Assembly: GCA_039178165.1 (NCBI GenBank)
Contig: JBCDFL010000006.1
Location: 1-42,114, forward strand
Reading direction: 5' to 3'
DNA from: JBCBCP01 sp039178165
Lineage (GTDB): Bacteria > Pseudomonadota > Alphaproteobacteria > Rhodobacterales > Rhodobacteraceae
DNA length: 42,114 bases
Shown: positions 15,338-23,602 of the stretch, piece after piece
Numbering within the stretch: the stretch's first letter is position 1
How the letters are laid out: every line of letters begins with the position of its first letter
Notes under the pieces: generated by a model
Seen by the model: the letters and a program-made list of their open reading frames with translations, nothing else
What the model was told of the DNA's origin: nothing
The model's database searches: none
Made by a program: the position numbers and the translations under genes

Positions 15338-18210
15338 AACAGGAAGTCGTCCGCGTTCAGCGCGCTGGCGTCCACATCCCAGAGGCGGATGGAGCTGTTC
15401 GCGCCGGTCGTGATGAGTGTGTCGTTGCCGTCCTGAGACGTGCGCGCCCGCACATCGTCCAGCGAATTGATGCCATCGAAATGGGCGAAATCGATCATCT
15501 CGAACGCATTGCCTTCGGTGAAATCGCCGATCGTGTCGTTGCCGTGGCCCGGGCGGAACAGGAAGCGGTCGGCGTTGAACCGGCCCCAGATCATGTCGTC
15601 GCCGGCGCCGCCTTCGATCGTGTCGAAGCCTGCGCCTGCGTTGATCGTGTCGTTGCCACCTTCGCCCGCCAGCATGTCGTTGCCGCTGCCACCGAAGAAG
15701 CGATCATCGCCGTCGCCGCCCCAGGCTGTGTCGTCGCCCGCATCGCCGAAATGGCCGTCCGGGCCGTCACCACCGCTGAGCAGATCGTCGCCATCCCCGC
15801 CGAACAGCCGGTCCAGGCCGCGCCCGCCGAAGAGCTGATCGTGACCGCCTTGGCCGTAGAGGTTGTCGGCCTGATCGCCGCCGTAAAGGACATCCTCCCC
15901 CTGGCCGCCATCCAGCAGGTCGTAGCCCGCATCGCCCAGCAGCGTGTCGTTGCCCGCCTCACCCCAGACGCCGTCGACGGTGATGCCAAAATTGCTGCCC
16001 GCGCTGATCCAATCGTCGCCGGAGCCGCCGAACACGCGGTCGGGGGAGGACCCGGCCCACATCGTATCGTTGCCGCCCTGGCCGTAGAGTTGGTCGAACC
16101 CGTTGCCGCCGATCAGCACGTCCGACCCACCGCCGCCATAGAGCGAGTCGGCGAAATCGCCGCCGGCGAGCGTATCGTTGCCGCCGCCGCCGTAGAGCGT
16201 GTCGAAGCCGGCGCCGCCGAGCAGCAAATCGTTGCTCGACCCGCCAAAGAGGAGGTCCGCACCCCCGTCGCCACTGACCGAATCGCGGCCGTCACCGGAG
16301 TCGATGGTATCGTCACCCGTATCGCCAAAGATGACATCGTTCGAGCCATTGGCGTTGATCTCGTCGGATCCGGCGGTGCCGAACATCGCGCTGTCGGGGC
16401 GCGTCATCTCGAACTCGGGCTCATCGGCGCGCAGGGGCGGCGCGGGGGCAAAGCCGGGCAGCTGCGTGGGGCGCGGGGCGTTCGGGTCGACCGGGGTGCT
16501 GCCACCGGTATCTCCGCCACCCGTGTTGCCGCCGCCCGTATTGCCGCCGCCAGTATTCCCGCCGGTGTTGCCTCCGCCGGTGTTACCGCCGGTATTGCCG
16601 CCGCCGGTGTTGCCGCCATCCGGATCGGGCGTCGGATCGGTGATCGGATCGACCGGCGCGGTCCCGTCATAGACGGTCGGATTGACCGGCGGGCGTCCGC
16701 CCGTGATCAGGGTCACATCATCGAAGTCGGAGGCGAAGAGGCGCCCGCCATTGGCCGAGCGGACCTCCAGCACCTGGGTGCCCACATGCAGCTCCGCCCC
16801 CCAGCTTTGGGACACGACGGTGACCGAGCCGCGGCCGTTCACGATGCCCAGACCGGACAGGTCAATCCTGTCTTGGGACGGGTCGAAGTCGAGGATGATG
16901 TCGCGGCTCGCATCGGATGTGATGACGAACAGATCCGCGCCCGCGCCGCCCGTCAGGGTGTCGATGCCAGTGCCATCTTGCAGGATGTCATCGCCGGCAC
17001 CGCCAACCAGGGCGTCGGCGCCCGCGCCGCCGGTCAGAAGGTCATCGCCTGCGCCGCCCTGCACCGTGCCGCCTTGGGCCGGGGCGGCCAGGGTCAGACC
17101 GGGGTTTTCTAGGGTGAAGGACAGTTCGACCAAGTACGGTGCGGTTTGCGTCGACACGAAAAGGCGCGCGCCGTCCGCCGTCGCGTTGACCTCGATATCG
17201 GTGATCCCGCGCAGCGACGATTGCGCGCTGGCCGGCACGCTACTCACGTGCTGCAGCCGCCCACCGTCTAGCATGACGAAGAGGCTCAGCCCCGAATCCG
17301 TGCCCGCCGCGACGATGTAATCGCGCCCGCCCACGTCGACCGAGGCGACATGGCTGGCATCGGCAAAGCGGGTGTCTAGCGTGTCGATCACGTGGTCCAC
17401 CACGCGGAAGCTCTGACCGTTCGGAGCCAGTTCCATCACCGACAGGGAATCGCTGCCGGAGCTCGCGACAACCACATAGGTCGTCCCGTCCGCAGCATTC
17501 ACCGCGGTCATGGCGCCGGGCCGGTCGATCCACAGCCCGTCGGCCGCGTCCACCAGATCGCGTGCGCCCAGTTGTCCGTTCCCGTTTTCCCAGTAGAGAA
17601 CAACCGCATCCGCACCGCCATAGCTGGCCACCGCGACGGACCGCCCGCCGAGGTCCAGCATCAGGACATCCGACGCCGTCTCGCTCGCGCCGACGCTGCC
17701 TGCCGCGACCGACCGCGTGCTGGCGCTGCCATCCACGGCGTAGCTCAGCTGGACCAGACCGCCGCCCTGAAGCGCCGCAAGGCCCATCGTGCCATCCGCG
17801 CTCACCGCGATCTCGGCCACTTGCGCTGCGTTCAGGCCGGTCGCCGTGTCGGCGCTCAGGCCCGTGATGACGTCACCGCTGGCGGCGGGGTTCGCCGCAT
17901 AGACCGGAAAGTCGCTGCCGGCGAGGCCCGCAAGCACGATGTCAAAGCCGTCCCCGCCGGTGCTGCGGATCGCGATGTCGGTGCTTTGCAACTGTGCTGT
18001 CCAGTCCGGCAGCACTTCCACCGTGTCGCGGCGGCTGTCACCGGCATCCGCCAGCAGGGTGTAGGCGGTCAGCGCCCCGCCCCCGCGTGTGGCGGCAAAC
18101 AGGTACGTGCCTTGCACGCTGTCCACGACCGCCAGGTCGGTAATTCCAATCAGATCGTCCAGATCGGTGCCGCGGCTAAGACCGCCATGATCCTCGAAGA
18201 GCGTTCGCAT
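15334..18210 (-). CDS. RTX calcium-binding protein with beta-propeller-like N-terminus
   Basis: The 958-residue protein is predicted to leave the cell by a type I system: no signal peptide, GGxGxDxxx nonamers and a C-terminal tail ending DFLF. Residues 1 to about 390 form repeated beta-rich blocks (VVASSGSDSLSVMEL, YIVAAGTDSGLSLFVML) resembling a propeller found in roseobacter RTX proteins. A short RTX block follows (about 395-445), then a beta segment, a Gly/Asn/Thr-rich linker (about 535-575), the main RTX array and a C-terminal cap. The last 258 residues match the same module in the proteins at 25277 and 27905. The ATG is preceded by GGTGGGA. No RTX transporter genes are in the window. Possible roles are adhesion, matrix or S-layer-like coating. 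Confidence 0.9.
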   Translation of the reverse strand: MRTLFEDHGGLSRGTDLDDLIGITDLAVVDSVQGTYLFAATRGGGALTAYTLLADAGDSRRDTVEVLPDWTAQLQSTDIAIRSTGGDGFDIVLAGLAGSDFPVYAANPAASGDVITGLSADTATGLNAAQVAEIAVSADGTMGLAALQGGGLVQLSYAVDGSASTRSVAAGSVGASETASDVLMLDLGGRSVAVASYGGADAVVLYWENGNGQLGARDLVDAADGLWIDRPGAMTAVNAADGTTYVVVASSGSDSLSVMELAPNGQSFRVVDHVIDTLDTRFADASHVASVDVGGRDYIVAAGTDSGLSLFVMLDGGRLQHVSSVPASAQSSLRGITDIEVNATADGARLFVSTQTAPYLVELSFTLENPGLTLAAPAQGGTVQGGAGDDLLTGGAGADALVGGAGDDILQDGTGIDTLTGGAGADLFVITSDASRDIILDFDPSQDRIDLSGLGIVNGRGSVTVVSQSWGAELHVGTQVLEVRSANGGRLFASDFDDVTLITGGRPPVNPTVYDGTAPVDPITDPTPDPDGGNTGGGNTGGNTGGGNTGGNTGGGNTGGGNTGGGDTGGSTPVDPNAPRPTQLPGFAPAPPLRADEPEFEMTRPDSAMFGTAGSDEINANGSNDVIFGDTGDDTIDSGDGRDSVSGDGGADLLFGGSSNDLLLGGAGFDTLYGGGGNDTLAGGDFADSLYGGGGSDVLIGGNGFDQLYGQGGNDTMWAGSSPDRVFGGSGDDWISAGSNFGITVDGVWGEAGNDTLLGDAGYDLLDGGQGEDVLYGGDQADNLYGQGGHDQLFGGRGLDRLFGGDGDDLLSGGDGPDGHFGDAGDDTAWGGDGDDRFFGGSGNDMLAGEGGNDTINAGAGFDTIEGGAGDDMIWGRFNADRFLFRPGHGNDTIGDFTEGNAFEMIDFAHFDGINSLDDVRARTSQDGNDTLITTGANSSIRLWDVDASALNADDFLF
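15337..16110 (-). repeat. Fixed-register RTX C-terminal module, copy 1
   Basis: Read on the minus strand: four nonamers (16110-16003), a 13-residue unit containing SNFGITVDG (16002-15964), fourteen nonamers (15963-15586) and an 83-residue cap beginning GRFNAD (15585-15337). Same order and number as copies 2 and 3. Confidence 0.85.
16501..16617 (-). repeat. In-frame minisatellite encoding GGGNTGGNTG linker
   Basis: On the minus strand, imperfect 12- and 15-base units encode alternating GGNT and GGGNT. All units are multiples of three, so gain or loss would change linker length without a frameshift. It joins the propeller-like half to the RTX half. Confidence 0.85.
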
Positions 18211-18443
18211 TTTTATCCCACCAAGTTGATGGGAGCGAAGTGGGCGGCGGCCGTGTCACTGGACGGCGCTGCTTTGCGTCATTTGTGCGGAGCATCGCCA
18301 AACATTTAGTCGACTTTTCGATGAGTTGTCCTTTGTCACCCATGTTAGCGGTAGCTGTGGTGGCCACGGTCTGTGAAGGCGGGTGACAGCCCAAAGCGCG
18401 TTTGTTAAGCGGGTTGGGCACGGTTCAAGGGGGCGGGTTCAAT
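18211..18443. promoter_or_regulatory. Divergent intergenic region (RTX gene / rfbC)
   Basis: These 233 bases separate the starts of a minus-strand RTX gene and plus-strand rfbC and should hold both promoters. The centre (about 18290-18350) is AT-richer than its flanks. I see no convincing -35/-10 pair and no gene-length frame with a ribosome-binding site. Confidence 0.3.
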
Positions 18444-18998
18444 TTGAAGGTTACCGAAACGGCACTTCCCGGTGTGCTTCTGCTCGAGCCGCGCCGGTTT
18501 GGTGATGATCGCGGCTTTTTCTCCGAAAGCTGGAATCGCAAAACCCTGGCCAGCCACGGGATCGAGATCGACTTTGTTCAGGACAACCATTCGGTGTCGG
18601 ACGCTGTCGGCACCTTGCGCGGCCTGCACTTTCAAGCGCCGCCCTCCGCCCAAGACAAGTTGGTGCGCTGCGGGCGCGGCGCTTTGTTCGATGTCGCCGT
18701 CGATATCCGAAAGGGCTCCCCCACCTATGGCAAATGGGTCGGCTATGACCTGACGGCCGAAAATGGCCTGCAACTTCTGGTGCCCAAAGGGTTCCTGCAT
18801 GGCTTTGTGACCCGCGCGCTGGGAACGGAGATCATTTACAAGTGCTCCGATTATTACGACCAAGCCACCGACGGTGCCGTGGCCTGGAACAGCGTGGGCA
18901 TCGACTGGGGGATCGACAGCGATCCGGTCCTGTCCCCCAAGGACGCCGTGGCGCCTGCGCTGTCGCATTTTGACTCGCCTTTCGACTACGAGGACTAA
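18444..18998 (+). CDS. rfbC: dTDP-4-dehydrorhamnose 3,5-epimerase
   Basis: RfbC (RmlC) makes dTDP-4-dehydro-L-rhamnose, the third step of dTDP-L-rhamnose synthesis. I start it at the TTG at 18444 (preceded by AAGGGGG), which gives 184 residues, the usual length, and the usual N-terminus KVTETALPGV; an upstream TTG at 18402 would add 14 atypical residues. Cupin motifs are present: FGDDRGFF (19-26), LRGLHFQ with the catalytic His62, the Lys72 substrate contact, FDVAVDIRKGSPTYG, Tyr132 and the late Asp167. Three bases separate it from rfbB. Confidence 0.95.
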   Translation: MKVTETALPGVLLLEPRRFGDDRGFFSESWNRKTLASHGIEIDFVQDNHSVSDAVGTLRGLHFQAPPSAQDKLVRCGRGALFDVAVDIRKGSPTYGKWVGYDLTAENGLQLLVPKGFLHGFVTRALGTEIIYKCSDYYDQATDGAVAWNSVGIDWGIDSDPVLSPKDAVAPALSHFDSPFDYED

Positions 18999-19001
18999 AC
19001 C

Positions 19002-20051
19002 ATGAAATTGATCGTCACGGGCGGCGCGGGCTTTATCGGGTCCGCCGTCGTACGGCAAGCCGTGAGCGCAGGCCACGAGGTGCTGAACCTCGACGCGCTG
19101 ACCTACGCGGCCTGCGAGGACAACGTGGCGGAGGTTGCCTCCGCCCCGAACTACAGCTTCGTGCAGGCCGACATCCGCGACCGCGCGGCCCTTGATGCCG
19201 CGATGGAGCAGCACAAGCCCGACGCGGTGATGCACCTGGCCGCCGAAAGCCACGTGGATCGGTCCATCGACGGGCCGGGCGACTTCATCGAAACCAACAT
19301 CACCGGCACCTTCCACATGCTGGAGGCCGCCCGCAAATATTGGGACGGCGCCGGCAGGCCCGAGGGCTTCCGCTTCCACCACATCTCCACCGATGAGGTG
19401 TTTGGCACGTTGCCCGCCGACCCGTCCGTGATGTTCACCGAAGACACGCCTTACGACCCCCGCTCGCCCTATTCGGCGTCCAAGGCGGCGTCCGACCACC
19501 TGGTTCGCGCCTGGCACGAGACGTATGGCCTGCCGGTGGTGATGACCAACTGCTCGAACAATTACGGGCCCTACCACTTCCCCGAAAAGCTGATCCCGGT
19601 CGTGATCCTGAACGCACTGGCGGGCAAGGATCTGCCCATCTACGGCGACGGCTCCAACATCCGCGACTGGCTCTTCGTCGAAGACCACGCCGACGCGCTT
19701 CTAACCGTGGTGCAAAAGGGTGAAGTGGGCCGCAGCTACAATATCGGCGGAGAGAACGAGCGCACGAACCTCGAATTGGTCAAAACGCTCTGCGCGATCC
19801 TCGACAAGATGCAGCCCAAGGCCAGCGGCAGCTATGCCGACCAGATCACCTTCGTGACCGACCGCCCGGGCCACGACGCCCGCTACGCCATCGACCCCAC
19901 CCGCATCCGCAACGAGCTCGGCTGGCGCCCCTCCGTCACCGTCGAAGAGGGCCTCGAGCGCACCGTGCGCTGGTACCTCGACAACGAGGCGTGGTGGAGG
20001 CCGCTGCAAGAGCGTTCGGGCGTCGGGACGCGGCTGGGCACGAAAGCGTAA
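19002..20051 (+). CDS. rfbB: dTDP-glucose 4,6-dehydratase
   Basis: RfbB (RmlB) oxidises and dehydrates dTDP-glucose to the 4-keto-6-deoxy sugar. The 349-residue protein has the extended-SDR NAD motif TGGAGFIGS (6-14), the catalytic STDEVFG (T130-D131-E132) and YSASK (Y157-K161), plus HLAAESHVDRSID and NCSNNYGPYHFPEKLIP. It forms one operon with rfbC. The next rhamnose genes, rfbD-rfbA, are separated from it by a minus-strand gene. Confidence 0.96.
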   Translation: MKLIVTGGAGFIGSAVVRQAVSAGHEVLNLDALTYAACEDNVAEVASAPNYSFVQADIRDRAALDAAMEQHKPDAVMHLAAESHVDRSIDGPGDFIETNITGTFHMLEAARKYWDGAGRPEGFRFHHISTDEVFGTLPADPSVMFTEDTPYDPRSPYSASKAASDHLVRAWHETYGLPVVMTNCSNNYGPYHFPEKLIPVVILNALAGKDLPIYGDGSNIRDWLFVEDHADALLTVVQKGEVGRSYNIGGENERTNLELVKTLCAILDKMQPKASGSYADQITFVTDRPGHDARYAIDPTRIRNELGWRPSVTVEEGLERTVRWYLDNEAWWRPLQERSGVGTRLGTKA

Positions 20052-20082
20052 ATCCTCAAGGGTCGACATGTAGGCGGTTTGG

Positions 20083-21501
20083 CTAGTCGCCCTTGGAGTT
20101 TGCGCCGGAAAGGTAGTCGGTAAGAATGCGGCGGCGCGCGGCGAGCGCCCTGCGCTCCTGAACGAGTTTAGGCAGGTGGCGTTCCAGGTAAATGCGTCGA
20201 CGACGGTCGCTATCCGGTGTGTCCCGTCCGCGATCCAACGAATTGAGTTCGTGTTTCACCTCCTCACGCTCGGCGTCCAACGCGACAAGGCGTTGCCCGA
20301 TACAGACGATCTCTTGACGCAGATCGCTGGCGGCTCCCGTCGGTACATGGTCTGTCTTGGGCTGAGCGCGCGGCGGGGCGTCGCGGATCATTCTGATATC
20401 ACATCCGGCATCCGCTGCGTAAGGCATCAGAACGCCGTTGTCGTGCCTGGCGCAGGCCGGACGGCCTCGGACAGGGACGGTGCAGCCGGGTGACGCGCAA
20501 GTCTTCACCCGCAGCCCCGCGATCCATCTCTCTCGCTGCCGCAAGTTCGGTGACATTACCGCGCGGAGACCTTCCCGCACCTCAGGCGCGGGTGCGTAGG
20601 ACAAATCGCCATAGACGTCTAGCATATGATCCTGGGGCGCCACATCGCTGCCGACATGCGCCAAGTATCGCTCGGCCGTAGACGTCACGATCATGTCGGG
20701 TGCAAAACGGCGCACGATGTCCGGTTGGATGGCCGAGCTGCGCATAAACAGCACCTCTCGAAAGACGACACCGAGAAACTTCAGACAGCGCATCACAAAG
20801 CTATCGCCAAAAATCAACAGACGCTTCCGCGACAGAGCCTCAGGATAAATCTGTACCACGACGTGGCCTTCATTCCCCGTCAGAGTTCCAAAATTGTCGA
20901 GCCAGGCCGGTTGCGGATCCGGCAGCCTCAGCACTTCTTCTGGAGCGGTCAGATCCCGCCCACCAAACCGCATGCCCAGATCACCCCAAAAATGAGACTG
21001 GCCTCGAACGAAGGCGTCGTCCGGGATTTCACCGCCCTTCAATCGAGCGAGTATCATCCGGGCGGCGGCAAGCGAGCCCGCATGCGTCATATGGGTGTCC
21101 AGCCGCATAAACGACGATGTTGTGGCGTCGAGATCGCGCAAAGCGTCCAAAGGATAAAGCACTTCGTCTTGCAAAGCGGCGCGTGCAACCGCAGGCGCGT
21201 AGTAACGCTGGTAAGGGCTCGATACGGTATCGCGAAACGCCGCTGGTAGATGCGTTGTCTTCACAAGTGGCTTTGACGGAAAGACGACATGCAGGTGGCC
21301 AATTCCGCGTTCGGCACAGAACGCGCGGCGGCGTTTGAGATTGTCCACGAAATTCGTGACCGCCTCTACGGTGGGAACAGCTGCACCGGTCAAGTAGTCG
21401 AACTGCCTCTGACCGCCTTGGTACAGGAAGAGCCAGCCATCGTGACCAATGACCGTGTCCTCGGCCACGCCGACCGGGGGCAAAAGATCAAGACCCTGCA
21501 T
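20083..21501 (-). CDS. AlgX/AlgJ-like SGNH protein with C-terminal Cys/His cluster
   Basis: The 472-residue product has the layout of AlgJ/AlgX SGNH-like domains that move acetyl groups onto polysaccharides: an N-terminal GHDGWLFLYQGG, DTHMTHAG (D135, H137) and FGDSF with the presumed nucleophile S234. A Cys/His cluster of the form C-x4-C-x9-C-x2-H (C335, C340, C350, H353) follows and looks like a small zinc knuckle, then a charged helical tail to the end. No signal peptide or membrane segment is visible, unlike classical AlgX/AlgJ. I start it at the ATG at 21501 (AAAGG upstream) and not at a GTG eight codons earlier. It lies antisense between rfbB and rfbD and is poorer in GC (61 of 120 bases in 20761-20880), which suggests later insertion. 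The acyl-transfer role is inferred. Confidence 0.72.
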   Translation of the reverse strand: MQGLDLLPPVGVAEDTVIGHDGWLFLYQGGQRQFDYLTGAAVPTVEAVTNFVDNLKRRRAFCAERGIGHLHVVFPSKPLVKTTHLPAAFRDTVSSPYQRYYAPAVARAALQDEVLYPLDALRDLDATTSSFMRLDTHMTHAGSLAAARMILARLKGGEIPDDAFVRGQSHFWGDLGMRFGGRDLTAPEEVLRLPDPQPAWLDNFGTLTGNEGHVVVQIYPEALSRKRLLIFGDSFVMRCLKFLGVVFREVLFMRSSAIQPDIVRRFAPDMIVTSTAERYLAHVGSDVAPQDHMLDVYGDLSYAPAPEVREGLRAVMSPNLRQRERWIAGLRVKTCASPGCTVPVRGRPACARHDNGVLMPYAADAGCDIRMIRDAPPRAQPKTDHVPTGAASDLRQEIVCIGQRLVALDAEREEVKHELNSLDRGRDTPDSDRRRRIYLERHLPKLVQERRALAARRRILTDYLSGANSKGD

Positions 21502-21807
21502 GATACGCCTTTCTTCCAACAGCACGCCGCGGGCGGCGTGTCGCTGTTGTTAAAGTGCGCCGGGTCGCTGCACCAGCCAATGTGCCGCTGCCGATTGTCT
21601 ACCTGCCAGGGCGGGGCAAGACCGCCGCGCAGCGTTTCGCGCCAAATCCGTACCTCCCTCTGCCGCTTTTCTGATCAGACTGCGGCGGTCGGTTGTCGCG
21701 GTGCGGCCCACCGACCCGAGGGGTGCAGTTGACCCGATGTGCCAAAACCGGCATTGCGCGGCGTACGATCTTGCTGCCCCGCAGCGACGAGACGAGGAGC
21801 GCCCGCA
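21502..21807. other. Intergenic region between AlgX-like gene and rfbD
   Basis: These 306 bases hold no gene I can support. Close to the minus-strand gene is a perfect 7-bp hairpin (CACGCCG, loop CGGG, 21523-21540), about 20 bases before its start codon. The region must contain the promoters of the minus-strand gene and of rfbD-rfbA, because rfbD is cut off from rfbB. TTGACC at 21729 is a possible -35, without a good -10 at normal spacing. Confidence 0.4.
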
Positions 21808-22659
21808 ATGACCCTGCTTGTGTTTGGCCGGACCGGCCAAGTGGCCACGGAGCTTCGGATGCAGGCGCCCGAGGCGACCTATCTGGGCCGAGAGGCCGCT
21901 GATCTGAGCGATCCGGCCGCGTGCACTCAGGCCATCCGGGATCACGGGCCCTCCGCCGTCATCAACGCCGCAGCTTACACGGCAGTGGATGGTGCCGAAA
22001 GCGATGAAGACACCGCGCAATTGGTCAACGGGGACAGCCCCGGTGCCATGGCGGCAGCCTGCGCCGAACTCGGCATCCCCTTCGTGCACATCTCGACCGA
22101 CTATGTCTTTGCTGGCGGCGGCACTGACCCTTGGAAGCCAGATGCGCCCACCGGCCCCTTGGGCGCCTATGGCCGCACCAAGCTGGCAGGCGAAGAGGCC
22201 GTGCGCGCCAGCGGCGCCACACACGCGATCCTGCGCACCTCCTGGGTCGTGTCGGCCTACGGCGGCAACTTCGTCAAAACCATGCTCCGCCTCGGGGCAG
22301 AGCGGGACCGCCTGACCATTGTCGCCGACCAGGTGGGCGGACCCACCGGCGCGCGCGAGATCGCGGCGGCCTGCCTGACCATCGCCGACCAGCTCAAGGC
22401 CGATCCGGCCAAATCGGGCACCTATCATTTCTCGGGCGCACCTGACGTGTCCTGGGCAGATTTCGCACGCGGCATCTTTGCCGAAGCGGGCCTGTCCCCC
22501 GAGGTTGTAAACATTACCACCAGTGAGTTTCCCACCCCCGCCAAGCGGCCCGCAAACAGCCGCATGGACAACACGACGACCACCCAGACTTTCGGCATCG
22601 AACGCCCCGATTGGCGCGCGACGCTCAAGCATATTCTCAAGGACTTGAACGACCAATGA
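21808..22659 (+). CDS. rfbD: dTDP-4-dehydrorhamnose reductase
   Basis: RfbD (RmlD) catalyses the last, NAD(P)H-dependent step to dTDP-L-rhamnose. I start it at the ATG at 21808 after GAGGAG, giving 283 residues; a longer frame adds residues unlike the family. It has the Rossmann motif FGRTGQVA (6-13), INAAAYTAVDGAE, the catalytic STDYVFAG (T97, Y99) and YGRTK (Y121-K125), and ends with the substrate part RPANSRMDN. Its stop overlaps the rfbA start (ATGA). Confidence 0.95.
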   Translation: MTLLVFGRTGQVATELRMQAPEATYLGREAADLSDPAACTQAIRDHGPSAVINAAAYTAVDGAESDEDTAQLVNGDSPGAMAAACAELGIPFVHISTDYVFAGGGTDPWKPDAPTGPLGAYGRTKLAGEEAVRASGATHAILRTSWVVSAYGGNFVKTMLRLGAERDRLTIVADQVGGPTGAREIAAACLTIADQLKADPAKSGTYHFSGAPDVSWADFARGIFAEAGLSPEVVNITTSEFPTPAKRPANSRMDNTTTTQTFGIERPDWRATLKHILKDLNDQ

Positions 22660-23528
22660 CCCAGCGCAAAGGCATCATCCTCGCCGGCGGCTCCGGCACG
22701 CGCCTCTACCCGATCACCATCGGCGTCTCCAAGCAGCTGCTGCCGATCTACGACAAGCCGATGATCTACTATCCATTGTCGGTTCTGATGCTGGCTGGCA
22801 TCCGCGAAATTGCGATGATCACCACCCCCGAAGATCAGGCCCAATTCCAGCGAACGCTGGGCGACGGCTCTGACTGGGGTATTTCGCTGACCTATATCGT
22901 GCAGCCCTCGCCCGATGGTCTGGCGCAGGCCTACCTGCTGGCAGAGGACTTCCTGGACGGCGCGCCCTCGGCCATGGTGCTGGGCGACAACATCTTCTTC
23001 GGCCACGGCCTGCCGCAGTTGCTTGCCGAAGCCGATGCGCAAGAGACCGGCGGAACCGTCTTTGGCTACCACGTCTCCGATCCCGAACGCTATGGCGTGG
23101 TGGGCTTTGACGCGGACGGCAAGGCTAACGTCATCATCGAAAAGCCCGATGTGCCGCCCTCCAGCTATGCGGTCACGGGCCTGTACTTCCTGGACGGGGA
23201 CGCACCGCGCCTGGCGCGCGAGGTCAAGCCGTCACCCCGCGGCGAGCTGGAGATCACCACCCTCTTGGAGATGTATCTGGGCGCGGGCAATCTGCGCGTG
23301 AACCGGATGGGCCGCGGCTATGCCTGGCTCGACACAGGCACCCATGCCAGCCTGCTGGATGCGGGCAACTTCGTACGGACGCTGACCAACCGCCAGGGCC
23401 TCCAGACCGGCTGCCTCGAAGAGATCGCGTTCGAGGCCGGCTGGATCAGCGCCGACGATCTGGCCCAGCGGGCCGAGATGCTGCGCAAGAACGGCTACGG
23501 CGCCTACCTCAAAAGCCTCCTCGAATAG
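22656..23528 (+). CDS. rfbA: Glucose-1-phosphate thymidylyltransferase
   Basis: RfbA (RmlA) makes dTDP-glucose from glucose-1-phosphate and dTTP, the first step of the rhamnose pathway. The 290-residue protein has GGSGTRLYP (11-19), the catalytic-site Lys26 in SKQLLPIYDKPMIYYPL, LGDNIFFG and EKP, all as in the short RmlA type. I start it at the ATG overlapping the rfbD stop. With rfbC, rfbB and rfbD the complete dTDP-L-rhamnose pathway is encoded here. Confidence 0.96.
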   Translation: MTQRKGIILAGGSGTRLYPITIGVSKQLLPIYDKPMIYYPLSVLMLAGIREIAMITTPEDQAQFQRTLGDGSDWGISLTYIVQPSPDGLAQAYLLAEDFLDGAPSAMVLGDNIFFGHGLPQLLAEADAQETGGTVFGYHVSDPERYGVVGFDADGKANVIIEKPDVPPSSYAVTGLYFLDGDAPRLAREVKPSPRGELEITTLLEMYLGAGNLRVNRMGRGYAWLDTGTHASLLDAGNFVRTLTNRQGLQTGCLEEIAFEAGWISADDLAQRAEMLRKNGYGAYLKSLLE

Positions 23529-23602
23529 CGCGACTTGGCGCTCGGCCTGGCTTTGCGCTAATCAGGTCGGGCGCGATGCGACACGACGAAGGAGCCACCG
23601 CC

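Noticed and set aside
15481..17112. Long open frame (543 codons) antisense to the first RTX gene
   Set aside because: Gly/Asp-rich repeats on one strand give stop-free Ala/Val/Ile-rich frames on the other; no ribosome-binding site or recognisable domain.
21729..21770. Promoter for rfbD with TTGACC as -35
   Set aside because: No acceptable -10 at 16-18 bases; TACGAT lies 29 bases away.
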